64,000 nucleotides of DNA from Spinactinospora alkalitolerans (GCF_013408795.1 NZ_JACCCC010000001.1:6324001-6388000), one strand, 5' to 3'; shown: positions 45,322 to 55,394, counted from the first letter of the stretch. The notes: generated by a model not told the origin, from the sequence alone. Numbers and translations: made by a program.

Positions 45322-45900
45322 TTAGAACGGCGGCTCGTCGGAGTAGCCGCCGCCACCGCCGCCGAAGCCCCCGCCACCGCCGCCGGTGGCCCACGGGTCG
45401 TCGGCGGGCGGACCGGAACGGCCGCCCTGGCCGCCGCCGAAGCCGCCGCCCTGGTTGCCGTAGCCTCCGCCGCCACCGCCCTGATTGCCGCCGAAGCCGC
45501 CGCCGCCCTGGCCTCCGCCGCCGAAGCCGCCCTGGCGCTGCGTCTTGGTCACCTTGGCGGTGGCGCTGCGCAGGGCCGGGCCGACCTCGTCGACGTCGAT
45601 CTCGAAGACGGTGCGCTTCTCGCCTTCCTTGGTCTCGTACGAGCGCTGCTTGAGCCGGCCCTGCACGATGACGCGCATGCCGCGCTGCAGGCTCTCGGCG
45701 ACGTTCTCCGCGTACTGGCGCCAGACGGAGCAGGTGAGGAACATGGACTCGCCGTCCCTCCACTCCCCTGACTGACGGTCGAACTGACGCGGGGTCGAGG
45801 CCACGCGGAAGTTCGCGACCGCGGCTCCGCTGGGGGTGAATCGCAGCTCAGGATCGTCGACGAGGTTGCCGACGAGCGTGATCTGAGTTTCGCCTGCCAT
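45322..45900 (-). CDS. ssb: Single-stranded DNA-binding protein
   Basis: This is a 192-residue protein. The OB-fold (about 1-115) starts [20 protein letters not shown] and includes [21 protein letters not shown] long Gly-rich linker ([20 protein letters not shown] and on) follows, and the acidic tip ends DEPPF, which docks SSB partner proteins. It is the typical main SSB, encoded between rpsF and rpsR. Confidence 0.97.
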   Translation of the reverse strand: MAGETQITLVGNLVDDPELRFTPSGAAVANFRVASTPRQFDRQSGEWRDGESMFLTCSVWRQYAENVAESLQRGMRVIVQGRLKQRSYETKEGEKRTVFEIDVDEVGPALRSATAKVTKTQRQGGFGGGGQGGGGFGGNQGGGGGGYGNQGGGFGGGQGGRSGPPADDPWATGGGGGGFGGGGGGYSDEPPF

Positions 45901-45961
45901 TGGTTGGCTCCGGATTCCTAGGTACGGATCAGGCGGGTGCGGGGGCGACGCGGGGTCCGCG

Positions 45962-46252
45962 TCAGTGCACCTCGGGGCGCAGGACCTTGGTGCGCAGGAC
46001 CGCCTCGGTGAGGCCGAGCTGGCGGTCCAGCTCCTTGACCGTGGCGGGCTCGGCGGTGAGGTCGATCACCGCGTAGATGCCCTCGGTGTTCTTGGCGATG
46101 TCGTAGGAGAGGCGGCGCTTCCCCCAGACGTCGACCTTCTCGACCGAGCCGCCGTCGTTGCGGACGACGCCCAGAAACTGCTCCAGCGACGGGGATACCG
46201 TGCGCTCGTCGAGGTTGGGGTCGAGGATGACCATGACTTCGTAACGACGCAT
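45962..46252 (-). CDS. rpsF: Ribosomal protein S6
   Basis: This is a 96-residue small-subunit protein starting [19 protein letters not shown] with the middle [20 protein letters not shown]. It is the first gene of the four-gene operon; GGAGG lies before the ATG. In many bacteria S6 and S18 form a dimer that binds their own leader mRNA. I did not identify that structure here. Confidence 0.97.
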   Translation of the reverse strand: MRRYEVMVILDPNLDERTVSPSLEQFLGVVRNDGGSVEKVDVWGKRRLSYDIAKNTEGIYAVIDLTAEPATVKELDRQLGLTEAVLRTKVLRPEVH

Positions 46253-46377
46253 AGGCGTTCGTACCTCCTCTGGACTGTCGCGGCCATGGTCTTTCCATGG
46301 CAGGAGGGCCAGAGCCCCCGCCGGTATTCGGTGGTGAGGGCTCGGATAGCCAGACGAACGCCAAGGCTACCAGGCCG

Positions 46378-47784
46378 TCAAGACGTTTCGGCCCCGATTC
46401 CCGGTTTCGCCGGCGCCCGCACGCAGTCGGCGACGACGAGGGCGCACACCAGCAGCAGCGAGAGCAGTCGGCCCAGCGTGAGCAGGGCGTAGGCCCCGAA
46501 TTCGATCCCGAGGCCGCTCGTGCCCTCCGGCGGCGAGACGGACAGCAGGTACTGCCAGATGCCCAGGACGTAGCCGATCTCGGCCACCTGCCACAGCCCG
46601 AAGACCACCAGGGCCGGCCGGAGGCCGACGTGCCGGGGCCAGGCCAGCGCGGCCAGCGGCAGCAGCCAGAGCACGAACTGCGGCGACCACACCTTGTTGG
46701 TGATCAAGAACGCCGCGACGACCAGGAAGACGAGCTGCTCCAGCGGCGGGCGGCCGCGCGCGAACAGGCCGAGGAGCGCGATCCCGACGCAGGCCAGCAG
46801 CAGGCCGAGGGTGCCGGCGAGGTTGACCGCGTCGAGGTCGGCGGTGTCGAACAGGCCGAACCCGCCGAGGACGTAGTAGACGGACCCCCAGTCGGCGCCG
46901 CGCTCCCTGCTGAACCGGAAGAACGTGGCCCACCCCTCGGGGGCCGCCACGATGACGGGCAGGTTCACCGCGGCCCAGGCGACGGCGGCCCCGCCCAGCG
47001 GGCGCGCGAAGTCGCCGAGGGACTCCTTGAGGGGGCGGCCGTCGCGCAGCCGGTCCCGGACCGCGAGCACGAACAGCGGGCCGAAGAAGAGGAAGGGGTA
47101 GAACTTCGCGGCGACCGCGAGGCCGATGAGCGCTCCGGACAGCCACTGGCGGCCGTGAGCGTAGGCCGCCAGCCCGCCGACGGCCAGCGCCACGGCGAAC
47201 AGGTCCCAGTTGATGTAGGCGGTGAGGAGCGCCGCGGGGACCAGCGCGGTGAACGCCCCCGCTGCGAGGGCGGCCCGGCGGTCGAACGGACGGCCGGCCG
47301 CCGGCGCGACGCCGCCGCGCCCGGCGAGGTGGCCCACCGAGAGCACGACCGCGACCAGGCAGCCCGCCATCACGACGGCCGTGGCGTCGAAGTAGCCCAG
47401 GCCGCGCGCCACCGGATCGGGCAGCCAGGAGACCGCCCTGGCCAGGACGTGCATGAGGCCGCCGGTGAGCACGGGGTACTCCACCGGCTTGTCGAGGTAG
47501 GGGACGGTCCCGGCGTCCAGTTGGTCGCGGTAGTACAGCGGGAAGACGTCGCTGTAGCAGGCCTTCTGGAACTGGGTGCCGTCCAGCCACGCCCCGCCGA
47601 ACCGGCAGGGCGCCTTGGCGAGGTAGCCCAGCACCGCTCCGAGCAGCGCGATGCCGGTGAGCGGCAGCCACGGCGTCGCACCGCTGCGGGAGGTCCGGGA
47701 GACCTGCGAGGCCCGGGAGGAGACGGGGATAGGAGAGGTGCCGGCGACGGGGTCGTCGCCGGCACCGGTGGGACGGTCGGTCAC
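46378..47784 (-). CDS. GT87-family membrane glycosyltransferase
   Basis: This is a 468-residue polytopic protein with about ten helices. It has the GT87/DUF2029 layout: a first extracytoplasmic loop with YRDQLDAGTVPYLDKPVEYP (the acidic residues are catalytic in relatives) and FPLYYRDQ. Later loops include WDLFAVALAV and AAKFYPFLFFGPL. Mycobacterial relatives are polyprenyl-phosphate-mannose-dependent mannosyltransferases. Substrate here is unknown. It lies just downstream of the penicillin-binding protein gene (3 bases apart) and is likely co-transcribed with it. Confidence 0.85.
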   Translation of the reverse strand: MTDRPTGAGDDPVAGTSPIPVSSRASQVSRTSRSGATPWLPLTGIALLGAVLGYLAKAPCRFGGAWLDGTQFQKACYSDVFPLYYRDQLDAGTVPYLDKPVEYPVLTGGLMHVLARAVSWLPDPVARGLGYFDATAVVMAGCLVAVVLSVGHLAGRGGVAPAAGRPFDRRAALAAGAFTALVPAALLTAYINWDLFAVALAVGGLAAYAHGRQWLSGALIGLAVAAKFYPFLFFGPLFVLAVRDRLRDGRPLKESLGDFARPLGGAAVAWAAVNLPVIVAAPEGWATFFRFSRERGADWGSVYYVLGGFGLFDTADLDAVNLAGTLGLLLACVGIALLGLFARGRPPLEQLVFLVVAAFLITNKVWSPQFVLWLLPLAALAWPRHVGLRPALVVFGLWQVAEIGYVLGIWQYLLSVSPPEGTSGLGIEFGAYALLTLGRLLSLLLVCALVVADCVRAPAKPGIGAETS

Positions 47785-47787
47785 GGG

Positions 47788-50418
47788 CTACTCTCTACGA
47801 GCCGCGTAGTCGCCGGCCGCGTTGTTGTTGTCCCGGCTGTTGTTGTTCGGCTCTTCCGTCTGCTGGTCATCGCAGTCGTTGAACACGCTCGGTACGCAGT
47901 CGTCGGGATTCTCGGGATCGCCGGTCTCACCCTGCTCGTCCTCACACTGCGGATTTCCCATGTTCATCGGGTCGTCGCAGTCCACCTCTTCCGGCGACTC
48001 CGACGTGCTCGGGTCCGGCGGTTCCGAGGTCTCGAGGTCCGGCGGCTCCGAGGTCTCGGTGTCGGGCGTCGCCGTCTCACTGGGCGTCGTGCTCGGCGTC
48101 GGGGCGAAGTTCTGGTCGTCGCCGACGTTGGCCCGGGGCGGGAACCGCATGACCTCCTCGCCCTCCATGACCTCGCTCATGTAGGCCCTCCAGACCTTGG
48201 CCGAGGTGGTGCCGCCGTAGATCGCGTCGACGCCGGGGATGTCCAGTGCCTGGCCGTCGTCGCGGCTCAGCCCGACGGCGGTGGAGAGCTGCGGGGTGTA
48301 GCCCACGAACCAGGCCGACTTGGCGCTGTTGGAGGTACCGGTCTTGCCGGCCACCGGGCGGTCGGGCAGCGCGGCGTTCTCGCCACCGCCGCCGTCGACC
48401 ACCTGGGTCATCGCGTAGGTGGCGTCGGCGGCGACGTCGGCGCTGAACGCCCGATTCCCGCTCTCCAGTCGGTCGGCGTCGTTGGGCTCCAGCACGTTGC
48501 CCTCGGCGTCCTTGACACCCGTGACCATGTGCTGGGGCATGTGCACGCCCCCGTTGGCGAAGGTCGAGAAGCCGGCCGCCTGGTCCAGCGCGGTGACCTG
48601 GTAGGTGCCCAGCGCGATGTTGGGACCCATCTCGGCGGTCTCGAACTGCTCCTCCGGGATGCCCGCCTTCCGCGCGGTCTCCGTCACGGCCGCCGGCGTG
48701 ACCTGGATCGCCAGCTCGACGAAGCTGGTGTTGATCGATTCGGCGGTGGACTCGACCAGGTTGACCTGGCCGTGGGAGACGTTGCTGTCGTTCTGGATCG
48801 GCTCGCCGACGCCGGGGAACTCCTGCGGGGAGTCGCCGTCGAAGGTGCTGTTCAGGCTGATGCCCTGGGACAGGCCGGTGGCCAGCACGTAGGGCTTGAA
48901 CGCCGAACCCGCCTGGGCGCGCTCCGTCAGCGAGTTGTTGGTGTCGGTGGAGAAGTCGGCGCCGCCGTAGAAGCCCTTGACCTCACCCGTCCGCGGGTCG
49001 ACCGAGGCCAGGCCGTAGTTGGTCCGCTCGGGCATGGCCTCCATGCCCCCGGGCAGGCCCTCGTCGAACGCCTTGTTCGCGGCGTCCATGTACTTCTTCT
49101 CCAGGGAGGTCGTCACCTGGTACCCGCCGAGGGCGAGCTGCTGGTCGGTGAGGTCGTACCGCTCCTTCAGCTCCTCCTGGACCGCCTGGATGATGTAGCC
49201 GTTGTAGCCGGCGTAGTTGTCGCCCGGTTCGAACGGGATGGTCTCGGGGAACTCCAGCTCGTCGGCCTCGGCCTGGCTGATGCCGCGCTCGGGGTCCTCC
49301 TCGTGCAGGACGACCATGCCGTTGACGGCGTAATCCCAGCGTCCCTTGAGGACCTCCTCCATCTCCGAGCCCGGCTCCACGTTCTGGAAGTTGCCCGGCT
49401 GCTGGATGATCGCGCCGATGAACGCGCCCTCGGCGCTGCTGAGGTCCTCGACGTTCTTGCCGAAGTAGGCCTGCGCCGCGGCCTGGACGCCGTAGGCGTT
49501 GCGGCCGAAGTAGATGGTGTTGAGGTACTGGGTGAGGATCTCGTCCTTGGTCAGGGACTGCTCGACCTTGAAGGCGACGATGATCTCTTTGAACTTGCGC
49601 AGGTAGGAGCGGTCCTGGGACAGGCCGTCGTAGTAGTTGCGCGCCATCTGCTGGGTGATGGACGAACCGCCGCCGGCGCTGCCGCCGCTCAGGACGGCGC
49701 GGGCCGTACCCGTCGGGGAGATCGCGGGGTCCTCCCAGAAGCCGCGCTGTTCGGAGCCGATCACGCCGCTGACCACGCTCTCGGGGATCTGCTCCCGCTC
49801 AACCGGAATCCGGTTGACCTCGCCGAACGTGGTGGCCTCGGTCTCGTCGGCGAACCGGATCGACGTGGAGGCGTCGGTCGCGCTGGCCTGCGCGCCCATC
49901 TCGGTGGGGCTCGGCATCAGTGCGTAGGCGACGCCGAAGGCCGCCACCACGGTGATGAAGCCGATGGCGCAGACGACCAGGGCGGGCTTCCACACCTTGG
50001 CGAAGAAGCGCTTGACCGGGCCGCGCTCGTCGTACTCGTCGTCCTTTCCGGGCGGGCGCCGGCGGCCGCCGCCCCTGCGGCCGGCCTCGGCGCCGGGCCG
50101 ACGGCGCGGACGGTCGCCGTGGTCGTCCCCGCGCGGCCGCCGGCGGGCGCCCTCGCGCCCGCCCTCAGCCGCGGCCGCGGCCGCCGCGGAACGGCGGCGC
50201 GGACGGTCGTCGTCGTAGTCGTCCCTCGACCGGCGCGGGCGGCGCTCGGCGTCGTCGTCCCAGAATCCGTTGTCTTCCCTGGCCCTGCGGCGACCGCCGG
50301 CAGCGCGTTCGTCCTCGGCAGGGCCTCGGGGGGCCCGCCTGCCGCCGTTGCCGCGCGGGTCCTCCGGGCCACCGGCCCTGCGGCGCCCGCCGGCGCTCCG
50401 TCGTCTTTCGGTACTCAC
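47788..50418 (-). CDS. Class A penicillin-binding protein (transglycosylase/transpeptidase)
   Basis: This is an 876-residue bifunctional wall synthase. I place the start at GTG 50418 after GAGGA. Residues 1-135 are a long disordered cytoplasmic tail rich in Arg, Gly and Asp, then one transmembrane helix (about 145-168). The glycosyltransferase (about 195-370) has GSEQRGFWEDPAISPTG and GGGSSITQQMARNYY. The transpeptidase has S505-AFK, S561-IN and KTGT at 692-695. The C-terminal tail is Ser/Thr/Pro/Glu-rich with repeated SEPPD units. It polymerises and cross-links peptidoglycan. Confidence 0.95.
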   Translation of the reverse strand: MSTERRRSAGGRRRAGGPEDPRGNGGRRAPRGPAEDERAAGGRRRAREDNGFWDDDAERRPRRSRDDYDDDRPRRRSAAAAAAAEGGREGARRRPRGDDHGDRPRRRPGAEAGRRGGGRRRPPGKDDEYDERGPVKRFFAKVWKPALVVCAIGFITVVAAFGVAYALMPSPTEMGAQASATDASTSIRFADETEATTFGEVNRIPVEREQIPESVVSGVIGSEQRGFWEDPAISPTGTARAVLSGGSAGGGSSITQQMARNYYDGLSQDRSYLRKFKEIIVAFKVEQSLTKDEILTQYLNTIYFGRNAYGVQAAAQAYFGKNVEDLSSAEGAFIGAIIQQPGNFQNVEPGSEMEEVLKGRWDYAVNGMVVLHEEDPERGISQAEADELEFPETIPFEPGDNYAGYNGYIIQAVQEELKERYDLTDQQLALGGYQVTTSLEKKYMDAANKAFDEGLPGGMEAMPERTNYGLASVDPRTGEVKGFYGGADFSTDTNNSLTERAQAGSAFKPYVLATGLSQGISLNSTFDGDSPQEFPGVGEPIQNDSNVSHGQVNLVESTAESINTSFVELAIQVTPAAVTETARKAGIPEEQFETAEMGPNIALGTYQVTALDQAAGFSTFANGGVHMPQHMVTGVKDAEGNVLEPNDADRLESGNRAFSADVAADATYAMTQVVDGGGGENAALPDRPVAGKTGTSNSAKSAWFVGYTPQLSTAVGLSRDDGQALDIPGVDAIYGGTTSAKVWRAYMSEVMEGEEVMRFPPRANVGDDQNFAPTPSTTPSETATPDTETSEPPDLETSEPPDPSTSESPEEVDCDDPMNMGNPQCEDEQGETGDPENPDDCVPSVFNDCDDQQTEEPNNNSRDNNNAAGDYAARRE

Positions 50419-51264
50419 GCGTCCTCGTTTTTCATACGGCCGATCGGCCTGGCGACTGTGGGGGAGGGTCGGTGCGCGATGCGCGACCCGAGTGGCACGG
50501 ATCCGGCCGCCCTGGTGAAAGACTTCCGCACCCCGGCCGCGGGACGCCGGTCGTCGTGACGTCCGGCTGGGGATCGGGGGCTTCCTCGGGGGGACCGAAG
50601 ACGTTGGCCGCTGCTTCCTCCTGTCGGGACCTTTCGGGGCGAAAACTACGGAGCGCGACACCCCTCTCGTGTGCGCAATGACCACTGCGTACGTGTGGAG
50701 AGGACACCACCGGGTACGTAGGTGCACGCCCGGCGCGGCTTGCGTCGTCGCTCCCTTCTGGGCCGCTCCTGATGAACGACGGGTCGACCGCCCGAGCCTC
50801 TCGGATGGCCGCCCAAGCACTTCACGGCATGGCACCGGGGGTCGGTGCCCGCCCTGGAAGCGATCGTTACGTTAGGGCGGCGGCGCCGCATAGCACAACC
50901 CACGCGTGAGCGTACCTGTCGACGCGGCCCTTCGTATCGATCCGTTACTCCGAACACATGGGTGACAGAGTACGACGTGCGGGTAGCGGTCGGAGAGCCC
51001 GTTCGGACCGATTTCCGGTAACTCCAAGTTTGCGCAGTTCACATCGTCGAGGTGGCGGCATCCGGTCGTGGACCCGCACCTCTCCCCGTGTTACCAAGGC
51101 AACACGGCGACCTATATATCGAAGCGATATAGTCATTCGTGTACAAACCACGTTTATGACCCCGCTCCGCCGCAAAGGGACCGCAGATCCGGCTCCCGCC
51201 GGCGGCTGCGCGAGCGGGGGTGCGGGGCGGCGCACGGCGTCCACGAGGGGCAGGGGGTGTCCGG
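50419..51264. other. Long intergenic region between the PBP and PadR genes
   Basis: No convincing gene occupies these 846 bases. A six-codon ATG-TGA frame overlaps the PBP start region. The right third (about 50870-51150) is less GC-rich and carries two palindromes before the PadR gene. Promoters for both directions presumably lie here. Confidence 0.5.
51088..51131. promoter_or_regulatory. Palindromes upstream of the PadR gene
   Basis: TATATCG-AAG-CGATATA (51115-51131) is a perfect 7-base inverted repeat of the AT-rich type bound by PadR regulators. GTGTTACC...AACAC (51088-51105) is a second imperfect palindrome. They lie 134-177 bases before the PadR start, so they are candidate autoregulatory operators. 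Confidence 0.55.
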
Positions 51265-51888
51265 ATGAGCGCACACAGGGCCCGGGTCCTGGAACTCGCC
51301 GTTCTGGGACTGCTCCACGAGGGCCCGATGCACGGCTACGAGCTCCGCAAGCGGCTGAACTCCGAGCTGGGTGCGTTCCGGGCGTTCTCCTACGGCTCGC
51401 TCTACCCCTGCCTGAAGGGGATGCTGCGCAGGGAGCACGTCTCGGTGGCACCGGCCTGCGCCGGATCGCCGCGGGGGCGGTCCCGCATCGTCTACCGGCT
51501 CACCGCCGCCGGACACGACCACCTGGACCGGCTGCTGTCGGAGGTCGCCCCGGCGGCGGCCGACGACGAGTGCTTCGGCGTGCACTTCACCCTGTTCGGC
51601 CACACCCGGGGCGACGTGCGGCTGCACATCCTCGAAGGGCGGCGCAACCGGCTGCGCGAGCGGCTGGAGCGCCTGCGCGAGCGGCTGGCGAGCGCGCCGG
51701 AGCACGCCGACGCCTACGCGTTCGAGCTGCACCGCCACGGCGCGGAGTCCGTGGAACGCGAGATCAGGTGGCTCAACGAGCTCATCCGGCGGGAACGCCG
51801 CTGCTCCGGAACCGGAGCGGGGGCGGACCCCGATGCCGGGTCCGAGGACGGGACGGGATTCCGGCCCTCGGACCAATCGGCAGTGTGA
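51265..51888 (+). CDS. PadR-family transcriptional regulator
   Basis: This is a 207-residue regulator. The N-terminal winged helix has LELAVLGLLHEGPMHGYELR, SYGSLYPCLKGMLRREHV and RIVYRLTAAGHDHL. The C-terminal helical region (RNRLRERLERLRERLASAP and WLNELIRRER) should mediate dimerisation. A PadR gene directly upstream of ino1 is a conserved actinobacterial arrangement, so it may control inositol synthesis. That link is inference. A Cys-containing insert (ACAGSPRGRS) sits in the wing. Confidence 0.9.
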   Translation: MSAHRARVLELAVLGLLHEGPMHGYELRKRLNSELGAFRAFSYGSLYPCLKGMLRREHVSVAPACAGSPRGRSRIVYRLTAAGHDHLDRLLSEVAPAAADDECFGVHFTLFGHTRGDVRLHILEGRRNRLRERLERLRERLASAPEHADAYAFELHRHGAESVEREIRWLNELIRRERRCSGTGAGADPDAGSEDGTGFRPSDQSAV

Positions 51889-51975
51889 ACGGCGACGCCG
51901 TCGCCGTGCCGCCGCGCCCGCCCGAGAACGGCGCGGCGGCGTTGACAAGTCAGCAGACAAGAAGGAGCAGGACCA

Positions 51976-53055
51976 ATGGGTTCGGTACGCGTAGCAGTCG
52001 TGGGAGTGGGTAACTGTGCCGCCTCCCTCGTCCAAGGCGTCCACTACTACCAGGACGCCGACCCGGAGACCCGCGTACCCGGCCTGATGCACGTCCGCTT
52101 CGGCCCGTACCACGTGCGCGACGTCGAGTTCGTCGCGGCCTTCGACGTCGACGCCAAGAAGGTCGGCCACGACCTCGCCGACGCGATCGGGGCGAGCGAG
52201 AACAACACGATCAAGATCTGCGACGTCCCGCCGACCGGCGTGACCGTCCAGCGCGGTCCGACGTTCGACGGGCTGGGCAGGTACTACAGCGAGATCATCG
52301 AGGAGTCCCACGAGGACGCGGTGGACGTCGTGGCGGCGCTGAAGGCCGCAAAGGCCGACGTGCTGGTCTCGTACCTGCCGGTGGGCTCGGAGGAGGCCGA
52401 CCGCTTCTACGCCCAGTGCGCGATCGACGCGGGCGTGGCGTTCGTCAACGCGCTGCCGGTGTTCATCGCCTCCGACCCCGAGTGGGCCCAGAAGTTCACC
52501 GACGCCGGGGTGCCGATCGTGGGCGACGACATCAAGTCGCAGGTGGGCGCGACCATAACGCACCGCGTGCTGTCGAAGCTGTTCGAGGACCGCGGGGTCA
52601 TCGTGGACCGCACCTACCAGCTCAACTTCGGCGGCAACATGGACTTCATGAACATGCTGGAGCGGGAGCGGCTGGAGTCCAAGAAGGTCTCCAAGACCCG
52701 GTCGGTCACCTCCCAGATCCCGCACGAGCTGAAGGCCGGCTCGGTGCACATCGGCCCGTCCGACCACGTGCCGTGGCTGGACGACCGCAAGTGGGCCTAC
52801 GTCCGGCTGGAGGGTCGTGCGTTCGGCGACGCCCCGCTGAACCTGGAGTACAAGCTGGAGGTCTGGGACTCCCCCAACTCCGCCGGCATCATCATCGACG
52901 CCGTCCGCGCCGCCAAGATCGCCAAGGACCGCGGCATCGGCGGCCCGATCCTCTCGGCGTCCTCCTACTTCATGAAGTCCCCGCCGGAGCAGTACTCCGA
53001 CAGCGAGGCACACGCCCTGGTCGAGAAGTTCATCACCGACGAGACGGAGCGCTAG
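51976..53055 (+). CDS. ino1: Inositol-3-phosphate synthase
   Basis: This is a 359-residue enzyme making inositol 3-phosphate from glucose 6-phosphate, the first step to phosphatidylinositol and mycothiol in actinobacteria. Landmarks are [18 protein letters not shown] (NAD-binding), [33 protein letters not shown] and [30 protein letters not shown] site precedes the ATG. It lies 87 bases after the PadR gene. The perfect palindrome at 53111 can terminate it. Confidence 0.97.
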   Translation: MGSVRVAVVGVGNCAASLVQGVHYYQDADPETRVPGLMHVRFGPYHVRDVEFVAAFDVDAKKVGHDLADAIGASENNTIKICDVPPTGVTVQRGPTFDGLGRYYSEIIEESHEDAVDVVAALKAAKADVLVSYLPVGSEEADRFYAQCAIDAGVAFVNALPVFIASDPEWAQKFTDAGVPIVGDDIKSQVGATITHRVLSKLFEDRGVIVDRTYQLNFGGNMDFMNMLERERLESKKVSKTRSVTSQIPHELKAGSVHIGPSDHVPWLDDRKWAYVRLEGRAFGDAPLNLEYKLEVWDSPNSAGIIIDAVRAAKIAKDRGIGGPILSASSYFMKSPPEQYSDSEAHALVEKFITDETER

Positions 53056-53110
53056 GCGCGGTCGCCGCAGGAGCGGGGACCGCGCTCCGCGGTCGAAGAG
53101 CCAAGAGCGA

Positions 53111-53150
53111 GGGTATGGGGCGGGTTTCACGTGAAACCCGCCCCATACCC
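53111..53150. promoter_or_regulatory. parS: parS site at the centre of a 40-base perfect palindrome
   Basis: GTTTCACGTGAAAC (53124-53137) matches the conserved ParB-binding parS core exactly. It is embedded in a perfect inverted repeat with 20-base arms, each GGGTATGGGGCGGGTTTCAC in sequence. The palindrome lies 55 bases after ino1 and just before the MFS gene, so it may also work as a terminator. ParB loading here would help segregate the origin region. Confidence 0.9.
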
Positions 53151-53157
53151 TTGGGCC

Positions 53158-54492
53158 GTGTCCTTCTACGGTGATCTGCGCGAGGTGCTCCGGGGACCGC
53201 GCTTTCGCAGGCTGTTCGCCACCCGGCTGGTCTCGCAGTTCTCCGATGGGGCCTACCAGGCCGGCCTGGCCGGCTACGTCTTCTTCGCCCCGGAGCAGCA
53301 CACCACGGCCGGGGCCGTGGCCGCGGCGTTCGCCGTGCTCCTGCTGCCCTTCTCCCTCGTGGGCCCGTTCGCCGGGGTCTTCATCGACAGGTGGTCGCGC
53401 CGGCAGGTCCTCCTGGTCTCCGCCGCGGTCAAGGCCGCGCTCGCGGTGGTCACAGCCGTCCTGGTCACCGTCGGCTCCGACGGCCCGGCGTTCCTGGTGG
53501 CGGCGCTGTGCCTGCTCAGCGTCAACCGGTTCTTCCTCGCGGCGCTGTCGGCCGCGCTGCCCCACGTGGTGGCGCGCGACCGGCTGGTCATGGCCAACGC
53601 CGTCACGCCCACCTGCGGCACCTTCGCGAGCTTCCTCGGGGCCGGCGCCGGTGCCGGGCTGCGGCTGCTCGGCGGTGACGGGAGCACCGGGACGGCGCTG
53701 ATCCTGCTCGGGGCCGGGATCGGGTTCGCGGCGGCGGCGCTGGTCTCCACGGCCATGGGGCGCAGAGAGCTCGGCCCCGACTTCGGCGCCGGGTCGACCG
53801 AGGTCCGCGCGGCCCTGCGCAACGTCGTCCTGGGCCTGGCCGACGGCGCCGCGCACATCTGGCGGCGGCGCCCCGCGCGCGACGGCCTGGCCACGATCGC
53901 CGGGCACCGCTTCGTGTACGGCATCTCCACGATCATGACGCTGCTGCTGTACAACAACACCTTCACCGCCGGGGGCGTGGCGGGCCTGGCGGGTTTCACC
54001 GTGACCCTGGCGGCCTCCGGAGCGGGCTTCTTCGTGGGCGCGGTCGCCACCCCGTGGGCGACCGCGCGGATGTCCACAGGGATGTGGATAGCCGTTCTGC
54101 TCGCCTTCGGCGCGGTGTCGCTGCCCGTGTTCGGCCTGCCGTTCGCCGAACCGCTGTTCCCGGTGGCCGGCTTCGCGCTGGGCGTGGTGTCGCAGGGGGT
54201 CAAGGTCAGCGTCGACACGCTGGTTCAGCGACATGTCGACGACGCCTACCGGGGCCGCGTCTTCTCCGTCTACGACATGCTGTTCAACGCCGCCTTCGTC
54301 GCCGCCGCGGCCGTCGCCGCCGTCACCGTCCCGCCGTCGGGCGTCTCCGCCGCGGTCGTCGTCGCCATGGCCGCGTGCTACGCGCTGATGTGCGCGTTCT
54401 GGCTGGTGCGCTCCAGAAGGACCCCTGCGGCCTCCGCGCCGCGGCGGCGGCCCGGCAGCGGACACGGCCGTCCCGGGGACGCCCGGAGCTAG
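53158..54492 (+). CDS. MFS transporter
   Basis: This is a 444-residue protein with about twelve helices. I choose GTG 53158, since the upstream GTG at 53131 lies inside the parS palindrome. Landmarks are FRRLFATRLVSQFSDGAYQA, FAGVFIDRWSRRQVLL (the MFS loop 2-3 motif), and DDAYRGRVFSVYDMLFN late in the protein. Such proteins export drugs or metabolites; substrate is unknown. The ribosome-binding site is weak. Confidence 0.88.
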   Translation: MSFYGDLREVLRGPRFRRLFATRLVSQFSDGAYQAGLAGYVFFAPEQHTTAGAVAAAFAVLLLPFSLVGPFAGVFIDRWSRRQVLLVSAAVKAALAVVTAVLVTVGSDGPAFLVAALCLLSVNRFFLAALSAALPHVVARDRLVMANAVTPTCGTFASFLGAGAGAGLRLLGGDGSTGTALILLGAGIGFAAAALVSTAMGRRELGPDFGAGSTEVRAALRNVVLGLADGAAHIWRRRPARDGLATIAGHRFVYGISTIMTLLLYNNTFTAGGVAGLAGFTVTLAASGAGFFVGAVATPWATARMSTGMWIAVLLAFGAVSLPVFGLPFAEPLFPVAGFALGVVSQGVKVSVDTLVQRHVDDAYRGRVFSVYDMLFNAAFVAAAAVAAVTVPPSGVSAAVVVAMAACYALMCAFWLVRSRRTPAASAPRRRPGSGHGRPGDARS

Positions 54493-54666
54493 TGTGCCGG
54501 GTCGACATGGCGGCTTGTCCCCATGGCCGCACGTCCCCGGATCCGTCCCTCCGTCGTCCGCGGGGTCCGTTCGGGCGCGTGCGGTCCGTCCACAGGGCGT
54601 GGAAACTCCCTGGCGGCGGCGCACCCGCCCTGCCTAGGCTCTGCACGAAGGTTCGGAGGAGGACCC

Positions 54667-55302
54667 ATGCCCGCATCCACCGCACTGCTGGCCTTCGCAG
54701 GGGCCTCGCTGGTGCTGATCGTCATCCCCGGCCCCAGCGTCCTGTTCGTGGTCGGCCGCGCCATCGCGTCCGGGCGCGGCACGGCGGTGCGCACCGCAGT
54801 CGGCAACGCGCTGGGCGCGCTGGTGCTCGTCGCGGCCGTGGCCGTGGGCGTGGGGGCGCTCGTCACGCGGTTCGCCGCGCTGTTCACCGCCGTCAAGCTG
54901 ATCGGCGCCGCCTACCTGGTCTACCTCGGGGTGCAGGCGGTCCGGCACCGCCGCGACCCGATCGACCCGCCGGACGGGCGGACCGCGGCCCGCGGAGCAC
55001 GGGTGCTGTGGGACGGGTTCGTGGTGGGGGTGACCAACCCCAAGACCCTGGTCTTCTTCGTCGCGGCCCTGCCGCAGTTCGCCGATCCCGCCCTGGGGCG
55101 GATGCCTGTGCAGCTGCTCGTCCTCGGCTCGGTGTTCGTCGCCATCGCGCTGGCCTCCGACACCTGCTACGGACTGCTCGCCGGCACGGTCCGGCGGTGG
55201 TTCGCCGACGTTCCCCGGCGCATGGAGATCACCAGGGGCGTCTCCGGCGTCCTGATGATCGGCCTGGGTGCCCAGTTCGCGCTCACCGGCCGGAGGGGGT
55301 GA
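54667..55302 (+). CDS. LysE/RhtB-family exporter
   Basis: This is a 211-residue membrane protein starting at ATG 54667 after GGAGGAGG. It has five or six helices and the family pattern IVIPGPSVLFVVGRAIASGR at the first helix end, YLVYLGVQAVR and GVTNPKTLVFFVAALPQF. LysE-type carriers export amino acids or related small molecules. Substrate is not determined by sequence. Confidence 0.92.
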   Translation: MPASTALLAFAGASLVLIVIPGPSVLFVVGRAIASGRGTAVRTAVGNALGALVLVAAVAVGVGALVTRFAALFTAVKLIGAAYLVYLGVQAVRHRRDPIDPPDGRTAARGARVLWDGFVVGVTNPKTLVFFVAALPQFADPALGRMPVQLLVLGSVFVAIALASDTCYGLLAGTVRRWFADVPRRMEITRGVSGVLMIGLGAQFALTGRRG

Positions 55303-55394
55303 CCGGGAGGATCGGCGGGAGGAGACAGGTCGCCACGTCGACGAGTCGATGTGGCGATGAGGCGATGAGGCGCCGGATCGGCCCGGTGCCCCGG

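Noticed and set aside
46297-50559. Plus-strand open frame of about 1420 codons
   Set aside because: It is the mirror of the GT87 and penicillin-binding protein genes; its repetitive Arg/Gly/Val composition reflects codon bias.
54060-54100. DnaA-box-like sequences (TGTCCACAG, TGTGGATAG) inside the MFS gene
   Set aside because: They are isolated, within coding sequence, and can be explained by codons.
51154-54624. Minus-strand open frame of about 1150 codons
   Set aside because: It is antisense to PadR, ino1 and MFS genes, all of which have clear families; the frame has none.
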